64,000 nt of DNA from JBGQBN01 sp041494805 (GCA_041494805.1 JBGQBN010000013.1:1-64000); one strand, 5' to 3'. Shown: positions 49,788-58,691, counted from the first letter of the stretch. Made by a program: numbers and translations. Notes: generated by a model from the letters alone, not told the origin.

Positions 49788-50444
49788 CCGCACACTGATC
49801 TTGGAGAAGGACAGCACCGCCCGCCCCGAGGTCGGTCGCCCCATGGAGGTTGCCGGACGGAACGTGGTAAAGATCAACATGTTCTTGACCTGTGGCGGCA
49901 ACTCTTTGTCCTCCATGGAATTCGAGATGATGCGGTAATCCTGAACCCGGCCGTTCGAGTCCACATAGGCCTCGATCACCAGCGATTCCTCATTGATCGA
50001 ACCCAGCGTTGTGCCGAAGGCCGACTGCTGCAGTTGCGGCGCAGTGTGCAGGGCCAGTGGAACATCGTCGCCGTAGCCCAGAGGCAGGGCGGTGGATCCC
50101 ATGATCAGTCCGAACACCAAAACCGCCGTCGCCAGACCCGCGGTTGCGGGCACCATAAAGGCGTTGAGCGCGTTTTCCAGCCGTATCAGCAAACCACCGA
50201 GGAACGGACGCTTGCTCTGCGCCACCTCGTGCGAGATGGCGACACGCAGCTTCAGAGCCAAATCAGCCGGTGCTTTCCTGCGTCCCGCTTTTGCCAGTAA
50301 CTGCTGAGTTTGACGGAGCGATACATACTCCCCTCGGCACCGACCACAATCCTGCAGATGCCGACTGAGCGCACCCATCTGGGTACCCGTAACTGCCCCA
50401 TCCAGATAGGATGAGAACAACGACTTGGCCTGGCCGCACTTCAT
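49782..50444 (-). CDS. Zinc-finger anti-sigma factor with TonB-like C-terminal domain
   Basis: This 220-residue membrane protein has an N-terminal zf-HC2 domain (Cys3, His29, Cys33, Cys36), the sigma-binding module of ZAS anti-sigma factors. A linker leads to one membrane helix (about 101-118), and a periplasmic domain contains IEAYVDSNGRVQDYRIIS...FTTFRPATSMGRPTSGRAVLSF, similar to TonB C-terminal domains. Its ATG overlaps the upstream ECF sigma gene stop (ATGA), so it almost certainly controls that sigma factor. Confidence 0.88.
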   Translation of the reverse strand: MKCGQAKSLFSSYLDGAVTGTQMGALSRHLQDCGRCRGEYVSLRQTQQLLAKAGRRKAPADLALKLRVAISHEVAQSKRPFLGGLLIRLENALNAFMVPATAGLATAVLVFGLIMGSTALPLGYGDDVPLALHTAPQLQQSAFGTTLGSINEESLVIEAYVDSNGRVQDYRIISNSMEDKELPPQVKNMLIFTTFRPATSMGRPTSGRAVLSFSKISVRG

Positions 50445-51184
50445 GGCGTCACCTCAACTTCCCTGCCATTGGTAGAAATCCGGGAGCAGGCTTCGGTTGC
50501 CGTTTCATGCTCCGCAGCCCGCAGACCCAGCTCGGACCCAAACTCCCTTGCATACGCCGCCAGACGCTGCCGCAGCGCTGCTCGGCCGCGGGTCAACCGC
50601 GATTTCACCGTGCCCAGCGAAACCCCCGTGACCTCCGCGATCTCTTCATAGGACATCTCTTCCAAATCGCGCAAGACAACCGTGGTGCGGTAGGGTTCCG
50701 AGACTTTCCGCAACTCCTCTTCGACCCGCACTCTGATCTCCTCATGAACCACGTTGTCGAAGGGCGATTCGCCTTCGTCCGCCAACGTATCTTTCAGCCC
50801 CGGTGACCCACCTGGCGTATTCCCTTGCAGCGGTTCCATGGACGTTTCCCGCGCCTTGTGCCGGAACCACCAACGCCGCCGGTTCGAGGCTTCGTGCACC
50901 GCAATACGGTAGATCCACGTCTTCAAACTGGACTGACCGTGAAAATGCTTCATGCCGCGGAACACCTTCAGAAAGACATCCTGCGTAGTGTCGGAGGCAT
51001 CGGCGGGATCCGTCACGATGCGATACACCAGGCTGTAGACGGGCTGATGGAACTCTCCAATCAGCCACGCGTAGGCCTCTTCCGACCCGGCCTTCAGTTC
51101 GGCCACAATCGCCGATTCCTGAGCCCGAACTCCTATCGCACTCGCGAGATCACCCAAGGTGGTTGCTCCCGCCATCGTCGTCAT
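50441..51184 (-). CDS. ECF RNA polymerase sigma factor (controlled by the adjacent anti-sigma)
   Basis: This 247-residue sigma-70-family protein has a ~35-residue leader, region 2 (EFHQPVYSLVYRIVTDPADASDTTQDVFLKVF...SLKTWIYRIAVHEASNRRRW) and region 4 (VLRDLEEMSYEEIAEVTGVSLGTVKSRLTRGR). The C-terminal ~35 residues are variable. ATG 51184 has a GGGGGTG site and TATAAT (51197-51202, minus strand) just upstream. It is translationally coupled to its anti-sigma factor, so release by a surface or envelope signal is likely. Confidence 0.93.
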   Translation of the reverse strand: MTTMAGATTLGDLASAIGVRAQESAIVAELKAGSEEAYAWLIGEFHQPVYSLVYRIVTDPADASDTTQDVFLKVFRGMKHFHGQSSLKTWIYRIAVHEASNRRRWWFRHKARETSMEPLQGNTPGGSPGLKDTLADEGESPFDNVVHEEIRVRVEEELRKVSEPYRTTVVLRDLEEMSYEEIAEVTGVSLGTVKSRLTRGRAALRQRLAAYAREFGSELGLRAAEHETATEACSRISTNGREVEVTP

Positions 51185-51196
51185 GGCGTCACCCCC

Positions 51197-51202
51197 ATTA
51201 TA
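51197..51202 (-). promoter_or_regulatory. -10 box before the ECF sigma gene
   Basis: Perfect TATAAT on the minus strand, 12 bases before ATG 51184, followed by GGGGGTG. No good -35 is visible, so an extended or alternative-sigma promoter is possible. Confidence 0.35.
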
Positions 51203-51351
51203 GGTTCTTTTGGGCCCGCCACTCTGGCCCAATAGTGACCCTGCGCTCGGTCCGCCGCCGCAAACCGAATACCCACCTCTCATACATAGACCCCACACAG
51301 GTGTCTGGAGTTCCAGGCGGCAAGATGCTTAGTTTCAGTAGGTTAAGGTGA

Positions 51352-52296
51352 TCACAGCTTCAGCTCCCAGATCTCTGCAACCAGATCATGACCCCAACTA
51401 TGGTGCGGCTTTGAGTGAACCAGGCGAAAGCCGGCTTGCTTGTAGAGATGGCGCGCAGCGTAAAGGTCGCTCTGCGTCCACAGTGTGATCTTCTTGTACC
51501 CCACCTGCCGGCCGAAGCGCACGCACTCCTCCACCAAACGCTTGCCAATTCCCAGCCCGCGGGCAGCCGGCTCGACCAGCAGCAGGCGCAGCTTGGCCAC
51601 TGTCTTCGATTTTTCGACCAGGAACACCGAACCCACGATCTCGCCGTCCTTTTCGGCGATCCAGCAACGCTCTCGCTTGGGATCAAATTTCTGGACGAAC
51701 TCCGCCACGATCTCCGCCACCAGCGCCTCGAAGTGCTCATCGTATCCATGCTCCTGCGCGTACAGGACGCCGTGGCGGTGAACGATCCAGCCCATGTCGC
51801 CGGGCTGGTGCGGGCGGAGCAGGTAAGGGGTCTTCTGTTCTGGTTGGGGGCCGAGTATGTCCCCGATGGTGCGCATAGCCGCGATCAAGCGATTTTGCTG
51901 GCCGGCGGAGAGATTGCTCAACATCGCGCCTACTTCTTCATTGGAACGTGCATCGAGCGGCGCAAAGACTTCCCGCCCCTGCGCCGTCAGCGACAACAGA
52001 CTCTGCCGGCCGTCGGCTGCGGAGGGCGCCTTGTCCACCAGGCCACGCTTCTCAAAGCCCCTCAGAATACGGCTCAGGTAGCCGGCGTCCAATCCCAGTT
52101 CCTGGCAGAGTTCGGTTGCGGTGGGCTTCTGGCGGTGGGCGAGCTCGTAGAGCACACGCACTTCGGTCAACGAGAACGGGCTGCGCAACAACCGCTCGTG
52201 TAACACGCCGATCTGCTTGGTGTAGAGGCGGTTGAAGCGTCGCACGGCTTCTACGCCGTGAGCAGGAGCGGCCTCGGACAGCTTCTTGACACGCAT
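51352..52296 (-). CDS. MarR-GNAT fusion regulator
   Basis: This 314-residue protein joins a MarR winged-helix domain (about 10-150: FSLTEVRVLYELAHRQKPTATELCQELGLDAGYLSRILRGFEKRG) to a C-terminal GNAT acetyltransferase domain (about 160-314) with the acetyl-CoA loop VEPAARGLGIGKRLVEECVRFGR. The fusion suggests a regulator that also acetylates a small molecule or itself. ATG 52296 follows GGAGGG by 8 bases. A palindrome over its own promoter supports autoregulation. Confidence 0.92.
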   Translation of the reverse strand: MRVKKLSEAAPAHGVEAVRRFNRLYTKQIGVLHERLLRSPFSLTEVRVLYELAHRQKPTATELCQELGLDAGYLSRILRGFEKRGLVDKAPSAADGRQSLLSLTAQGREVFAPLDARSNEEVGAMLSNLSAGQQNRLIAAMRTIGDILGPQPEQKTPYLLRPHQPGDMGWIVHRHGVLYAQEHGYDEHFEALVAEIVAEFVQKFDPKRERCWIAEKDGEIVGSVFLVEKSKTVAKLRLLLVEPAARGLGIGKRLVEECVRFGRQVGYKKITLWTQSDLYAARHLYKQAGFRLVHSKPHHSWGHDLVAEIWELKL

Positions 52297-52322
52297 GGCC
52301 AATACCCTCCAGGCTATTTGCT

Positions 52323-52351
52323 AATATCAATAAAGTAATTGACCAAGTCAA
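52323..52351 (-). promoter_or_regulatory. Promoter and palindromic operator of the MarR-GNAT gene
   Basis: On the minus strand TTGACT (52346-52351) and GATATT (52323-52328) are spaced by 17 bases. The -35 box is part of the palindrome TTGAC-TTG-GTCAA (52339-52351), a layout typical of MarR autorepression. Confidence 0.6.
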
Positions 52352-52463
52352 GTTAATTCGCAGCCGGCCCGGACTCCCGCCCATCGCCTGCGCCTCTGGC
52401 CGGTATGCCATGATGTGCCGTAACCTTTTCCCTCTCCGGCGGTTTATGTAAGAGAGAAGCCAG

Positions 52464-53048
52464 ATGGCGGTCGGAAAACCTGCATCGAAGGGGTCGCGGG
52501 CGGAGGCCAAGGATCGCCTCCTGGTCCAGGCTGCGCAAAAAGATCCCAGCCGGTTTGCCGAGCTGTACGAGGACAACTTCGAACGCATCTACGCCTACAT
52601 CGCCCGCCGCGTCCGCGACCGCAATGTGGCCGAGGACCTGACGTCGGACGTATTCCACAAGGCGCTCGCCCATCTGCCGAGCTTCGATTGGCGCGGCATC
52701 CCCTTCGCCGCATGGCTTTACCGGATCGCCGCCAATGTCGTCGCCGATCAGTGGAAACGATCCGCGAAAGAGGTTGTGGAAGATCCTCCCGAAGGCAGTA
52801 CCGAGATGAATTTCGAGGCCATTGATCTCGAGGCCATGGAACACCGCGCGCGGCTCTTCCGGCTGGTGGACGAACTTCCTGACGACCAGCGCCGCGTGGT
52901 AGTCATGCGCTTCGCGGAGGAAAAAAGTATCCGCGACATCGCGCAGGCGCTCGGGCGCACCGAGGGCGCGGTGAAGCAGTTGCAATTCCGCGGCCTGCAG
53001 AATCTGCGGGCCCAGTTCGACAAGAAGCCAGGTGAAGAAAATGCCTAG
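52464..53048 (+). CDS. ECF RNA polymerase sigma factor
   Basis: This 194-residue ECF sigma factor has region 2 LYEDNFERIYAYIARRVRDRNVAEDLTSDVFHKALAHL...FAAWLYRIAANVVADQWKR and region 4 ELPDDQRRVVVMRFAEEKSIRDIAQALGRTEGAVKQLQFRGLQNL. It overlaps the next gene, whose N-terminus may act as a sigma-binding domain. No classical zinc-finger anti-sigma gene is present here. Confidence 0.92.
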   Translation: MAVGKPASKGSRAEAKDRLLVQAAQKDPSRFAELYEDNFERIYAYIARRVRDRNVAEDLTSDVFHKALAHLPSFDWRGIPFAAWLYRIAANVVADQWKRSAKEVVEDPPEGSTEMNFEAIDLEAMEHRARLFRLVDELPDDQRRVVVMRFAEEKSIRDIAQALGRTEGAVKQLQFRGLQNLRAQFDKKPGEENA

Positions 53049-54087
53049 GCGCAGCCTGATCGAACAACTCGACGAAGCGGTGCAGACGGTCCTGGCTCGC
53101 CCGCTCGGCGCCCATCCCGATGCGACCCTGCCGCGTGTGGACGCTCGCGTCGCTCCGCTGCTTCGCATCGCCGCTGAGCTGCGCGATCTTCCGCGCGAAG
53201 ACTTCAAGGCACGTCTCAAATCTGATTTGGAAAGGAAATCATCCATGACAACCCTGACTGAACCGGCCGCCGCAAAGACGGAACCACCGGAAACCAAGCA
53301 ACCAGCAGTCGCTCCTATCCCCAAGGGCTACCGCACCGTTACTCCGTACCTAGTAGCGCAGGACGCAGCAGCCCTGATCGACTTCGTGAAGAAGACGTTT
53401 GGCGCCGAAGAGAAATACCGTGGGATTGGCTCCGCCGGTGGTTTCCACTGTGAAGTGCAGCTCGGCGATTCCATGATGATGATCGGCGGCGGCGGCCCTG
53501 GGCTCTCCTGGCGCGGTGCGCCGCTGCCGGGCGCGTTTCACATCTACGTTCCCGATTGCGATGCGGTTTACCAGCGCGCGCTCCAGGAGGGCGCTACGTC
53601 GATCGATGAACCAGCCGATCAGTTTTACGGGGAGCGCTCCGCCAGCGTGAAAGACGCGGCCGGCAATTACTGGTATATCGCCACCTTCAAGGGAGAGAGC
53701 TACAAGTGGGAAGGCGCGCCCGACGTACAGCCGTATCTGCATCCGCTGCGTGTGGAGCCGGTGATCAACTTCTTGAAGAGTGCCTTCGGCGCTGAGGAAC
53801 TTGGCCGCCATGGCACGCCGGATGGAGTGATCCATCACGCCACGGTGAAAATCGGCGATTCTTACCTGGAGATGGGCGAGGCGCACGGCCCCTACCAGCC
53901 GATGTCATCGATGTTCTATCTGTATGTGCCGGATGTGGACGCCCTGTACCGCCGTGCGCTGGCGGCCGGCGCGACTTCGATTTCCGAACCCGCCGACCAG
54001 AGCTACGGCGACCGCAGTGGAGGAGTCAAAGACGCGTTCGGCAACCAGTGGTACATTGCCACCCACATCAAAGATGTAACGCCGTAA
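53041..54087 (+). CDS. Double VOC (glyoxalase-like) protein with helical N-terminus, coupled to an ECF sigma gene
   Basis: This 348-residue protein has an N-terminal ~65-residue helical segment (SLIEQLDEAVQTVLAR...PLLRIAAELRDLPREDFKARLKSDLE) of unknown fold, followed by two PhnB-like VOC domains (about 95-215 and 225-345), each with the YRTVTPYL-type start and the GERSASVKDAAGNYWYIAT / GDRSGGVKDAFGNQWYIAT ending. ATG 53041 lies 8 bases before the sigma stop. An internal ATG (53245) with a GGAAA site could give a VOC-only form. Substrate and ligand are unknown; an anti-sigma role of the N-terminus is inferred only from coupling. Confidence 0.85.
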   Translation: MPRRSLIEQLDEAVQTVLARPLGAHPDATLPRVDARVAPLLRIAAELRDLPREDFKARLKSDLERKSSMTTLTEPAAAKTEPPETKQPAVAPIPKGYRTVTPYLVAQDAAALIDFVKKTFGAEEKYRGIGSAGGFHCEVQLGDSMMMIGGGGPGLSWRGAPLPGAFHIYVPDCDAVYQRALQEGATSIDEPADQFYGERSASVKDAAGNYWYIATFKGESYKWEGAPDVQPYLHPLRVEPVINFLKSAFGAEELGRHGTPDGVIHHATVKIGDSYLEMGEAHGPYQPMSSMFYLYVPDVDALYRRALAAGATSISEPADQSYGDRSGGVKDAFGNQWYIATHIKDVTP

Positions 54088-54138
54088 GCTGCGGAAGGAG
54101 TTATTTCAACAAGAGCCGCGTTACAAGGAAAGTAAAAC

Positions 54139-54831
54139 TTACTGTGGCTTCGGCTGCGGTGCTGGTGGCGCCGTGGTCGCGCTCGGCGGCTTGGGCACTT
54201 TCTTCTTAACGGGCTTCTTCGGCGGCGCGGTGTCGTCCACAATCACTTTCTTGGGCGGTGGAGGACTGGACGCAGCCTGCACAGTCTGAAGTGCGCTGCG
54301 CAACCGCGTCAGTTCAACTTCCTTTGCCCCGGCCAGAGTCTCCATGCGGTCGGCGAAGGAGCGGCGTGATCTTTCCAGCGCGGTCAGGTCGTTGGCCAGC
54401 GCCTGGAAATCGTCCTTGGGGCCAAACGCCCCGGCCGCCTCGACCACCGAACCGAAGACGTCATACAACGCATCCAGGTTGCGATACAGCTTGAACGTCG
54501 AGTTCAGATTTTCCGGCGACGTTCGCAGCTCCGTGATAATTTCCGGAAGCGCTGCCTGCAAATTGCGCTGCAGCGAGGAAACATTGGCCAGCGCCTGCTG
54601 CTTGCTGGTCGCGTCCGCCTTCCATTTTTCGACACGCAGTTTCGCCAGGTCCACCTGCGCCGCTTGCGCCCCCTGCTCCAACTGCGACAACAGCAGATTC
54701 AGCTGGCTGAGCGAAGAGTAGGGAACTGGCGGAGAAGCGGCCGGCTGACTGGAAGTGGTCTGGGCCGTGGCCACCGCAATCAGAAGCGGCAGCAGGAATA
54801 TCCATCGCGGGGTGAGAGGTTTCCGGTTCAT
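54139..54831 (-). CDS. Secreted coiled-coil protein of unknown function
   Basis: This 230-residue protein has a signal peptide (residues 1-24) and a long helical region with heptad-like spacing of Leu and Ala (QLNLLLSQLEQGAQAAQVDLAKLRVEKW...). The last ~45 residues are rich in Lys, Pro and Ala (PPKKPVKKKVPKPP) and probably disordered or envelope-binding. No catalytic motif or named domain is recognised. It faces the VOC gene tail to tail. Confidence 0.7.
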   Translation of the reverse strand: MNRKPLTPRWIFLLPLLIAVATAQTTSSQPAASPPVPYSSLSQLNLLLSQLEQGAQAAQVDLAKLRVEKWKADATSKQQALANVSSLQRNLQAALPEIITELRTSPENLNSTFKLYRNLDALYDVFGSVVEAAGAFGPKDDFQALANDLTALERSRRSFADRMETLAGAKEVELTRLRSALQTVQAASSPPPPKKVIVDDTAPPKKPVKKKVPKPPSATTAPPAPQPKPQ

Positions 54832-54962
54832 TCGAATTGTAGCGGACGTTTCAGGATACTGATTTTCCCGCTTTTAGCAAACTGGAAGCTGATGACTGGC
54901 CGGGAAGTTTGACTAAGGCTGGCCGGTAAGCGAGAATCGTCTTGGTCTTCCTTTCGACAAGT

Positions 54963-55038
54963 GGGCCTGTGGCGCAGCTGGGAGCGCGCTTCCATGGCAT
55001 GGAAGAGGTCGCCGGTTCGATCCCGGCCAGGTCCACCA
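54963..55038 (+). tRNA. tRNA-Ala (anticodon GGC)
   Basis: A complete 76-base cloverleaf: acceptor GGGCCTG/CAGGTCC (one G-U pair), D arm, anticodon stem CTTCC/GGAAG with loop ATGGCAT giving anticodon GGC (reads GCC, Ala), variable loop AGGTC, T arm GCCGG-TTCGATC-CCGGC, discriminator A and encoded CCA (55036-55038). Confidence 0.97.
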
Positions 55039-55119
55039 AATTCTGTCCTTAACTCCCAAGTTCACCCGACACGGATTATGGCTGCCAAGGCTCAGTTGCA
55101 ATGCTAGGCTGGTTCCACC

Positions 55120-56046
55120 GTGCCAGTGCCAGAATTTGCCGCACACATCCGGGAGGCACGATCTGCCTTCCTGCTTGCCATGGTGCTGTTCGCCGCGCTC
55201 CCCGCCACTGCCGAGAACACACCATTGGAGCCGAAGAAGGCACAATCCTGGTCCATCAGCAGCCAACCGACCAAGCTGGTCAACGGCGCTCCCGTCGTGT
55301 TTCAGGTGACATCCCATGCCCGTCTCGAATCTCTATCTGGAAAATGGCTCGAGCATGATGTCTTTTTTTTCCGCAATCCCAAGAGCAACACCTGGTACGG
55401 GTTCGCTGGCATCAGTCTGGTAACCCGCCCGGGCACCTATCCGCTCGCACTAAAAGGGAACACGGCGCGCGGAATGGCGGTCTCCGTCGAACGAAAATTC
55501 ACGATCCGATCGGCGAAATATCCGAGCATCGCCGTGACTGTGGCCAAACAATTTACCCAACCCAGCCCCGAACAGCAGCAGCAGATCAAGCAGGACAAAG
55601 AACTCAAAGACAAGCTCTTCGCCCAGGTCACTCCCGAACGCGAGTGGGCGGGCAAGTTTCACCCTCCCGTGAGTGCGCGCGTCTCCGACGTGTTCGGCAC
55701 CCGGCGTACCTTCAACGGCAAAACGCAGAGCACGCACCAGGGCCTCGACTACGCAGTCCCAAAAGGCACAGCGGTTTCCGCCATCAATGCGGGAACGGTT
55801 CTGCTGGCGCGTCCGCTATTTTTCGAGGGCACCTGCGTGGTTCTTGACCACGGACAGGGCCTGCTAACCCTCTATATGCATCTTTCTGAGATCAAGGTGA
55901 AGGAGGGTGAGCGCGTCTCGCCCGGCCAGGAACTCGGTCTAAGCGGCGGCAGCGGCCGCGCAACCGGTCCTCATTTGCACGTCGCCGTGCGCTGGCAGGG
56001 GGTCTATCTGAATCCGGCGACGCTGCTGAGTCTCAAGCTGCCGTGA
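55120..56046 (+). CDS. Secreted M23-family (LytM) metallopeptidase
   Basis: This 308-residue protein has a signal peptide (about 1-31), a beta-rich N-terminal domain of unknown binding role, and a LytM zinc endopeptidase domain from about residue 180: His206 and Asp210 in THQGLDYA and the HLH motif at 285-287 (GPHLHV). It probably cuts peptidoglycan cross-links. The GTG at 55120 gives the signal peptide; an inner ATG (55180) would shorten it. The gene is convergent with aspS and stands alone after the tRNA. Confidence 0.9.
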   Translation: MPVPEFAAHIREARSAFLLAMVLFAALPATAENTPLEPKKAQSWSISSQPTKLVNGAPVVFQVTSHARLESLSGKWLEHDVFFFRNPKSNTWYGFAGISLVTRPGTYPLALKGNTARGMAVSVERKFTIRSAKYPSIAVTVAKQFTQPSPEQQQQIKQDKELKDKLFAQVTPEREWAGKFHPPVSARVSDVFGTRRTFNGKTQSTHQGLDYAVPKGTAVSAINAGTVLLARPLFFEGTCVVLDHGQGLLTLYMHLSEIKVKEGERVSPGQELGLSGGSGRATGPHLHVAVRWQGVYLNPATLLSLKLP

Positions 56047-56061
56047 GGTGGGTCCATGTCA

Positions 56062-56083
56062 CGGTATGGCTTTAGCCATACCG
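56062..56083. terminator. Hairpin between convergent M23 and aspS genes
   Basis: Perfect 10-bp arms CGGTATGGCT (56062-56071) and AGCCATACCG (56074-56083). The stem is followed by no T run, so it may be a repeat as much as a terminator. It is placed symmetrically between the two stop codons. Confidence 0.45.
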
Positions 56084-56099
56084 ACAGAAGCGCCTACCA

Positions 56100-57920
56100 C
56101 TACTCCCGCGCTTTTCTTACTTGTATACCCAGTTCCTTCAACTGCGCCTCACTCACCGGCGTCGGCGCATCCACCATCAAATCCACTGCTCGCGCGGTCT
56201 TGGGGAACGGGATCACTTCGCGCAGGCTGTCGGCTCCGGCCAGAATCATTGCAATGCGATCGAGTCCCAGCGCGATGCCGCCATGCGGAGGCGTGCCATA
56301 CTCCAGCGCTTCCAGGAAAAATCCGAAGCGGGATCGGGCCTCTTCTTCCGTCATTCCCAGAGCGCGGAAGATTTTCCGCTGGATATCCTGACGATGAATA
56401 CGAATAGAACCCGATCCCAACTCCGTGCCATTCAGCACCACATCGTAGGCCAGCGCGCGCACGGCCGCCGGGTCGGATTCGAGCTTGTCCATATCACGCT
56501 CGTGCGGCGAAGTAAACGGATGATGCGCTGCGGCCCAGCGCTTGCCCTCTTCGTCCCACTCGAACATGGGAAAATCGGTCACCCACAGGAAACGGAAATC
56601 GCCGCGTGCGAAGGCGCCGTGCTTGGCGGCATACTTCTGTCCCAAAGCCAACCGTAGCAGGCCGGCGGCGCTGTATACGGCGTGGTCATGCTGCTTGACT
56701 TCAGGCTTCACACCACCTTCGGACGGATGCTCTGCCGGCCTTCCGTCACCGGCCACGATCACGGTCAGGTCATCCGCTTCCGCGGCACACTTCGCGCGGA
56801 TCTTAACTGCAGCCTCGGCAAAGTTCTTCTCCAGCCGCTTGAAGTCTTCAAAGAGTTTCGCGCCACCCTTGGCGGTGAACAGAGGCTTGATGTCGTCACG
56901 ATCTTTTCGCGACAGCTCGCCGACTTTTGGAATGCGAATTGCCACCACCGGCAGACTCGAGCTCACGCCCAATGTCTGCAGGTTTTCTGGAGCAAAGCAA
57001 TCCCGCACATCGGTCATCGCCGGCAGCCGCATGTCGGGCTTGTCGCTGCCATAAAGCCGCATCGCCTCGTCATAACTCATACGCGGAAATGGCGTCTTGA
57101 TCTCATGCCCGCTGGCTTTGAACGCTGCTGTCAGAAAGCCCTCAACTACCTCCCACACCCGCTCCGGCTGCGGATACGACATTTCCAAATCGATCTGCGT
57201 AAACTCCGGCTGGCGGTCGGCGCGCAAGTCCTCGTCTCGGAAGCAGCGCACAATCTGGAAATATTTGTCAAAGCCCGAGATCATCAGGATCTGCTTGAAC
57301 AGTTGCGGCGACTGCGGCAAGGCATAGAAGCTCCCCGGCTGCACCCGGCTCGGGACCAGATAGTCGCGCGCTCCCTCAGGTGTGGACCGCGTCAAGAACG
57401 GCGTCTCAATCTCAAAAAATCCCTGTGCCGAGAGATACTCGCGAATGGCCAGCGCCACCTTGTGCCGCAGTTCGATGTTCTGCTGCAAAGCATCGCGCCG
57501 CAGGTCAATGTAGCGGTACTTGAGCCGCATTTCCTCGTTGGGCAGCACCGTGTCCCCGGGCAAAAACGGCGGCTGCTTCGACTCGTTGAGAATACGCAGT
57601 TCCTCCGCGATCATCTCAACTTCGCCAGTCGGGATGTTCTTGTTAATCGTGTCGGGAACGCGCTGTTTGACTTTGCCAATTACAGCGATCACATACTCGC
57701 TGCGGAGCTCGCTGGCTTTCTGATGGATGGCCGGGTCGCGCTCCTTGTTGAAGACCACCTGGGTGACGCCGGTGCGGTCACGCACGTCGATGAAGACCAG
57801 ATTACCGAGATCGCGGCGGCGGTTCACCCAGCCCATCAGTACAGCCTGCTTGCCGGAGTCAGAGGCCCGCAGGGCGCCGCACATGTGAGTACGTCGAAGA
57901 TCGCCTAGAAGGTCGAGCAA
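56100..57920 (-). CDS. aspS: Aspartyl-tRNA synthetase
   Basis: This 606-residue class-II synthetase is of the long bacterial type. It has an N-terminal OB-fold anticodon-binding domain (VLMGWVNRRRDLGNLVFIDVRDRTG), the catalytic core with motif 2 (FQIVRCFRDEDLRADRQPEFTQIDLEMSY), a central GAD insertion, and motif 3 (GIALGLDRIAMILAG). The start is TTG 57920, with an ATG at 57884 as an alternative. Whether it also charges tRNA-Asn (non-discriminating form) cannot be decided here, since gatCAB/asnS are outside. Confidence 0.96.
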   Translation of the reverse strand: MLDLLGDLRRTHMCGALRASDSGKQAVLMGWVNRRRDLGNLVFIDVRDRTGVTQVVFNKERDPAIHQKASELRSEYVIAVIGKVKQRVPDTINKNIPTGEVEMIAEELRILNESKQPPFLPGDTVLPNEEMRLKYRYIDLRRDALQQNIELRHKVALAIREYLSAQGFFEIETPFLTRSTPEGARDYLVPSRVQPGSFYALPQSPQLFKQILMISGFDKYFQIVRCFRDEDLRADRQPEFTQIDLEMSYPQPERVWEVVEGFLTAAFKASGHEIKTPFPRMSYDEAMRLYGSDKPDMRLPAMTDVRDCFAPENLQTLGVSSSLPVVAIRIPKVGELSRKDRDDIKPLFTAKGGAKLFEDFKRLEKNFAEAAVKIRAKCAAEADDLTVIVAGDGRPAEHPSEGGVKPEVKQHDHAVYSAAGLLRLALGQKYAAKHGAFARGDFRFLWVTDFPMFEWDEEGKRWAAAHHPFTSPHERDMDKLESDPAAVRALAYDVVLNGTELGSGSIRIHRQDIQRKIFRALGMTEEEARSRFGFFLEALEYGTPPHGGIALGLDRIAMILAGADSLREVIPFPKTARAVDLMVDAPTPVSEAQLKELGIQVRKARE

Positions 57921-58015
57921 GCTGTGCCCTTCGGTGGAGAATGCGGCTCAAAGCCGAATCTGAGATTATAAATGGTGGGAGCGAGAAGAATGCTGCGGAT
58001 GCCTACTTTGGCCGT

Positions 58016-58045
58016 TTGGGACGGGGCCTGGCCCCGTCCCCACAG
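58016..58045. repeat. GC-rich hairpin ending in TCCCCACA (family B copy 3)
   Basis: GGGACGGGG (58018-58026), loop CCTGG, CCCCGTCCC (58032-58040), followed by CACAGG. It overlaps the region directly behind the DUF1579-type stop codon (58048). The tail TCCCCACA is shared with the copies at 26312 and 28465. Confidence 0.65.
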
Positions 58046-58047
58046 GC

Positions 58048-58581
58048 TCACTTCGTCTTTGTAGCCTTGCCTTCCATAATGGTCGCCCACTGCGCACCCT
58101 CTGGCTGCATCTCAAACTTGAACGTGTAAGACGCTGGAGAAAGTTGCTTGATGGTGTAGCGTCCCTTCATCATCTTCCCATTCATCTTGTCGTCGCTAGT
58201 CCAGGTCCAGGTGTCGCCGTCCACCGTGCCGGTGGCGGAGACGGACTCTCCACTACTGTTGAACTCATGGTAGGTGTAAACCTTGTCCTGAGCGTTGTAA
58301 CCCCACACTGCCAGCCCAGTGTCGCTGCCCATCGGGGACTTGTTCTCGCCGTGGGCAACCAGGAAAAAGCCGCCATCCATCCACTCGATGTGGTCCGTAC
58401 CGGTGATCTTGCCTCCCGGCCCCATCGGGCTCGGTTTCGTGTCTCCGTCCATGGACCAGGTGCCCACGAAATACTCCAGCTTCCTCTGTTCCGGCCCGGG
58501 CTTCGCCATCTGCATTTGCGCAGAGGCCGCCGCCATGAACGCCAAGGTTACGACCAGGATTGTTGCTGATCCACGCCTCAT
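58048..58581 (-). CDS. Secreted DUF1579-family protein
   Basis: This 177-residue protein has a signal peptide (1-21) and a lipocalin-like beta barrel pattern starting at EQRKLEYFVGTWSMDGDTKPSP, as in DUF1579 proteins common in acidobacteria, with several Trp at strand ends (WMDGG, VWGYN, WTWTSDD). Such proteins may bind small hydrophobic ligands; no function has been established. It has its own start with an AAGGAG site and an intergenic gap on both sides. Confidence 0.85.
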   Translation of the reverse strand: MRRGSATILVVTLAFMAAASAQMQMAKPGPEQRKLEYFVGTWSMDGDTKPSPMGPGGKITGTDHIEWMDGGFFLVAHGENKSPMGSDTGLAVWGYNAQDKVYTYHEFNSSGESVSATGTVDGDTWTWTSDDKMNGKMMKGRYTIKQLSPASYTFKFEMQPEGAQWATIMEGKATKTK

Positions 58582-58691
58582 GTGTGCATTCTCCTTGAAT
58601 TATTGTTTTTAGGGGGGCCCACGGGGAAAGCAGTAGTGCTTCACGCCCCGCCTGCAGATACTAGGCCCGGCCCCGCGGCAAGTCAACGGAT

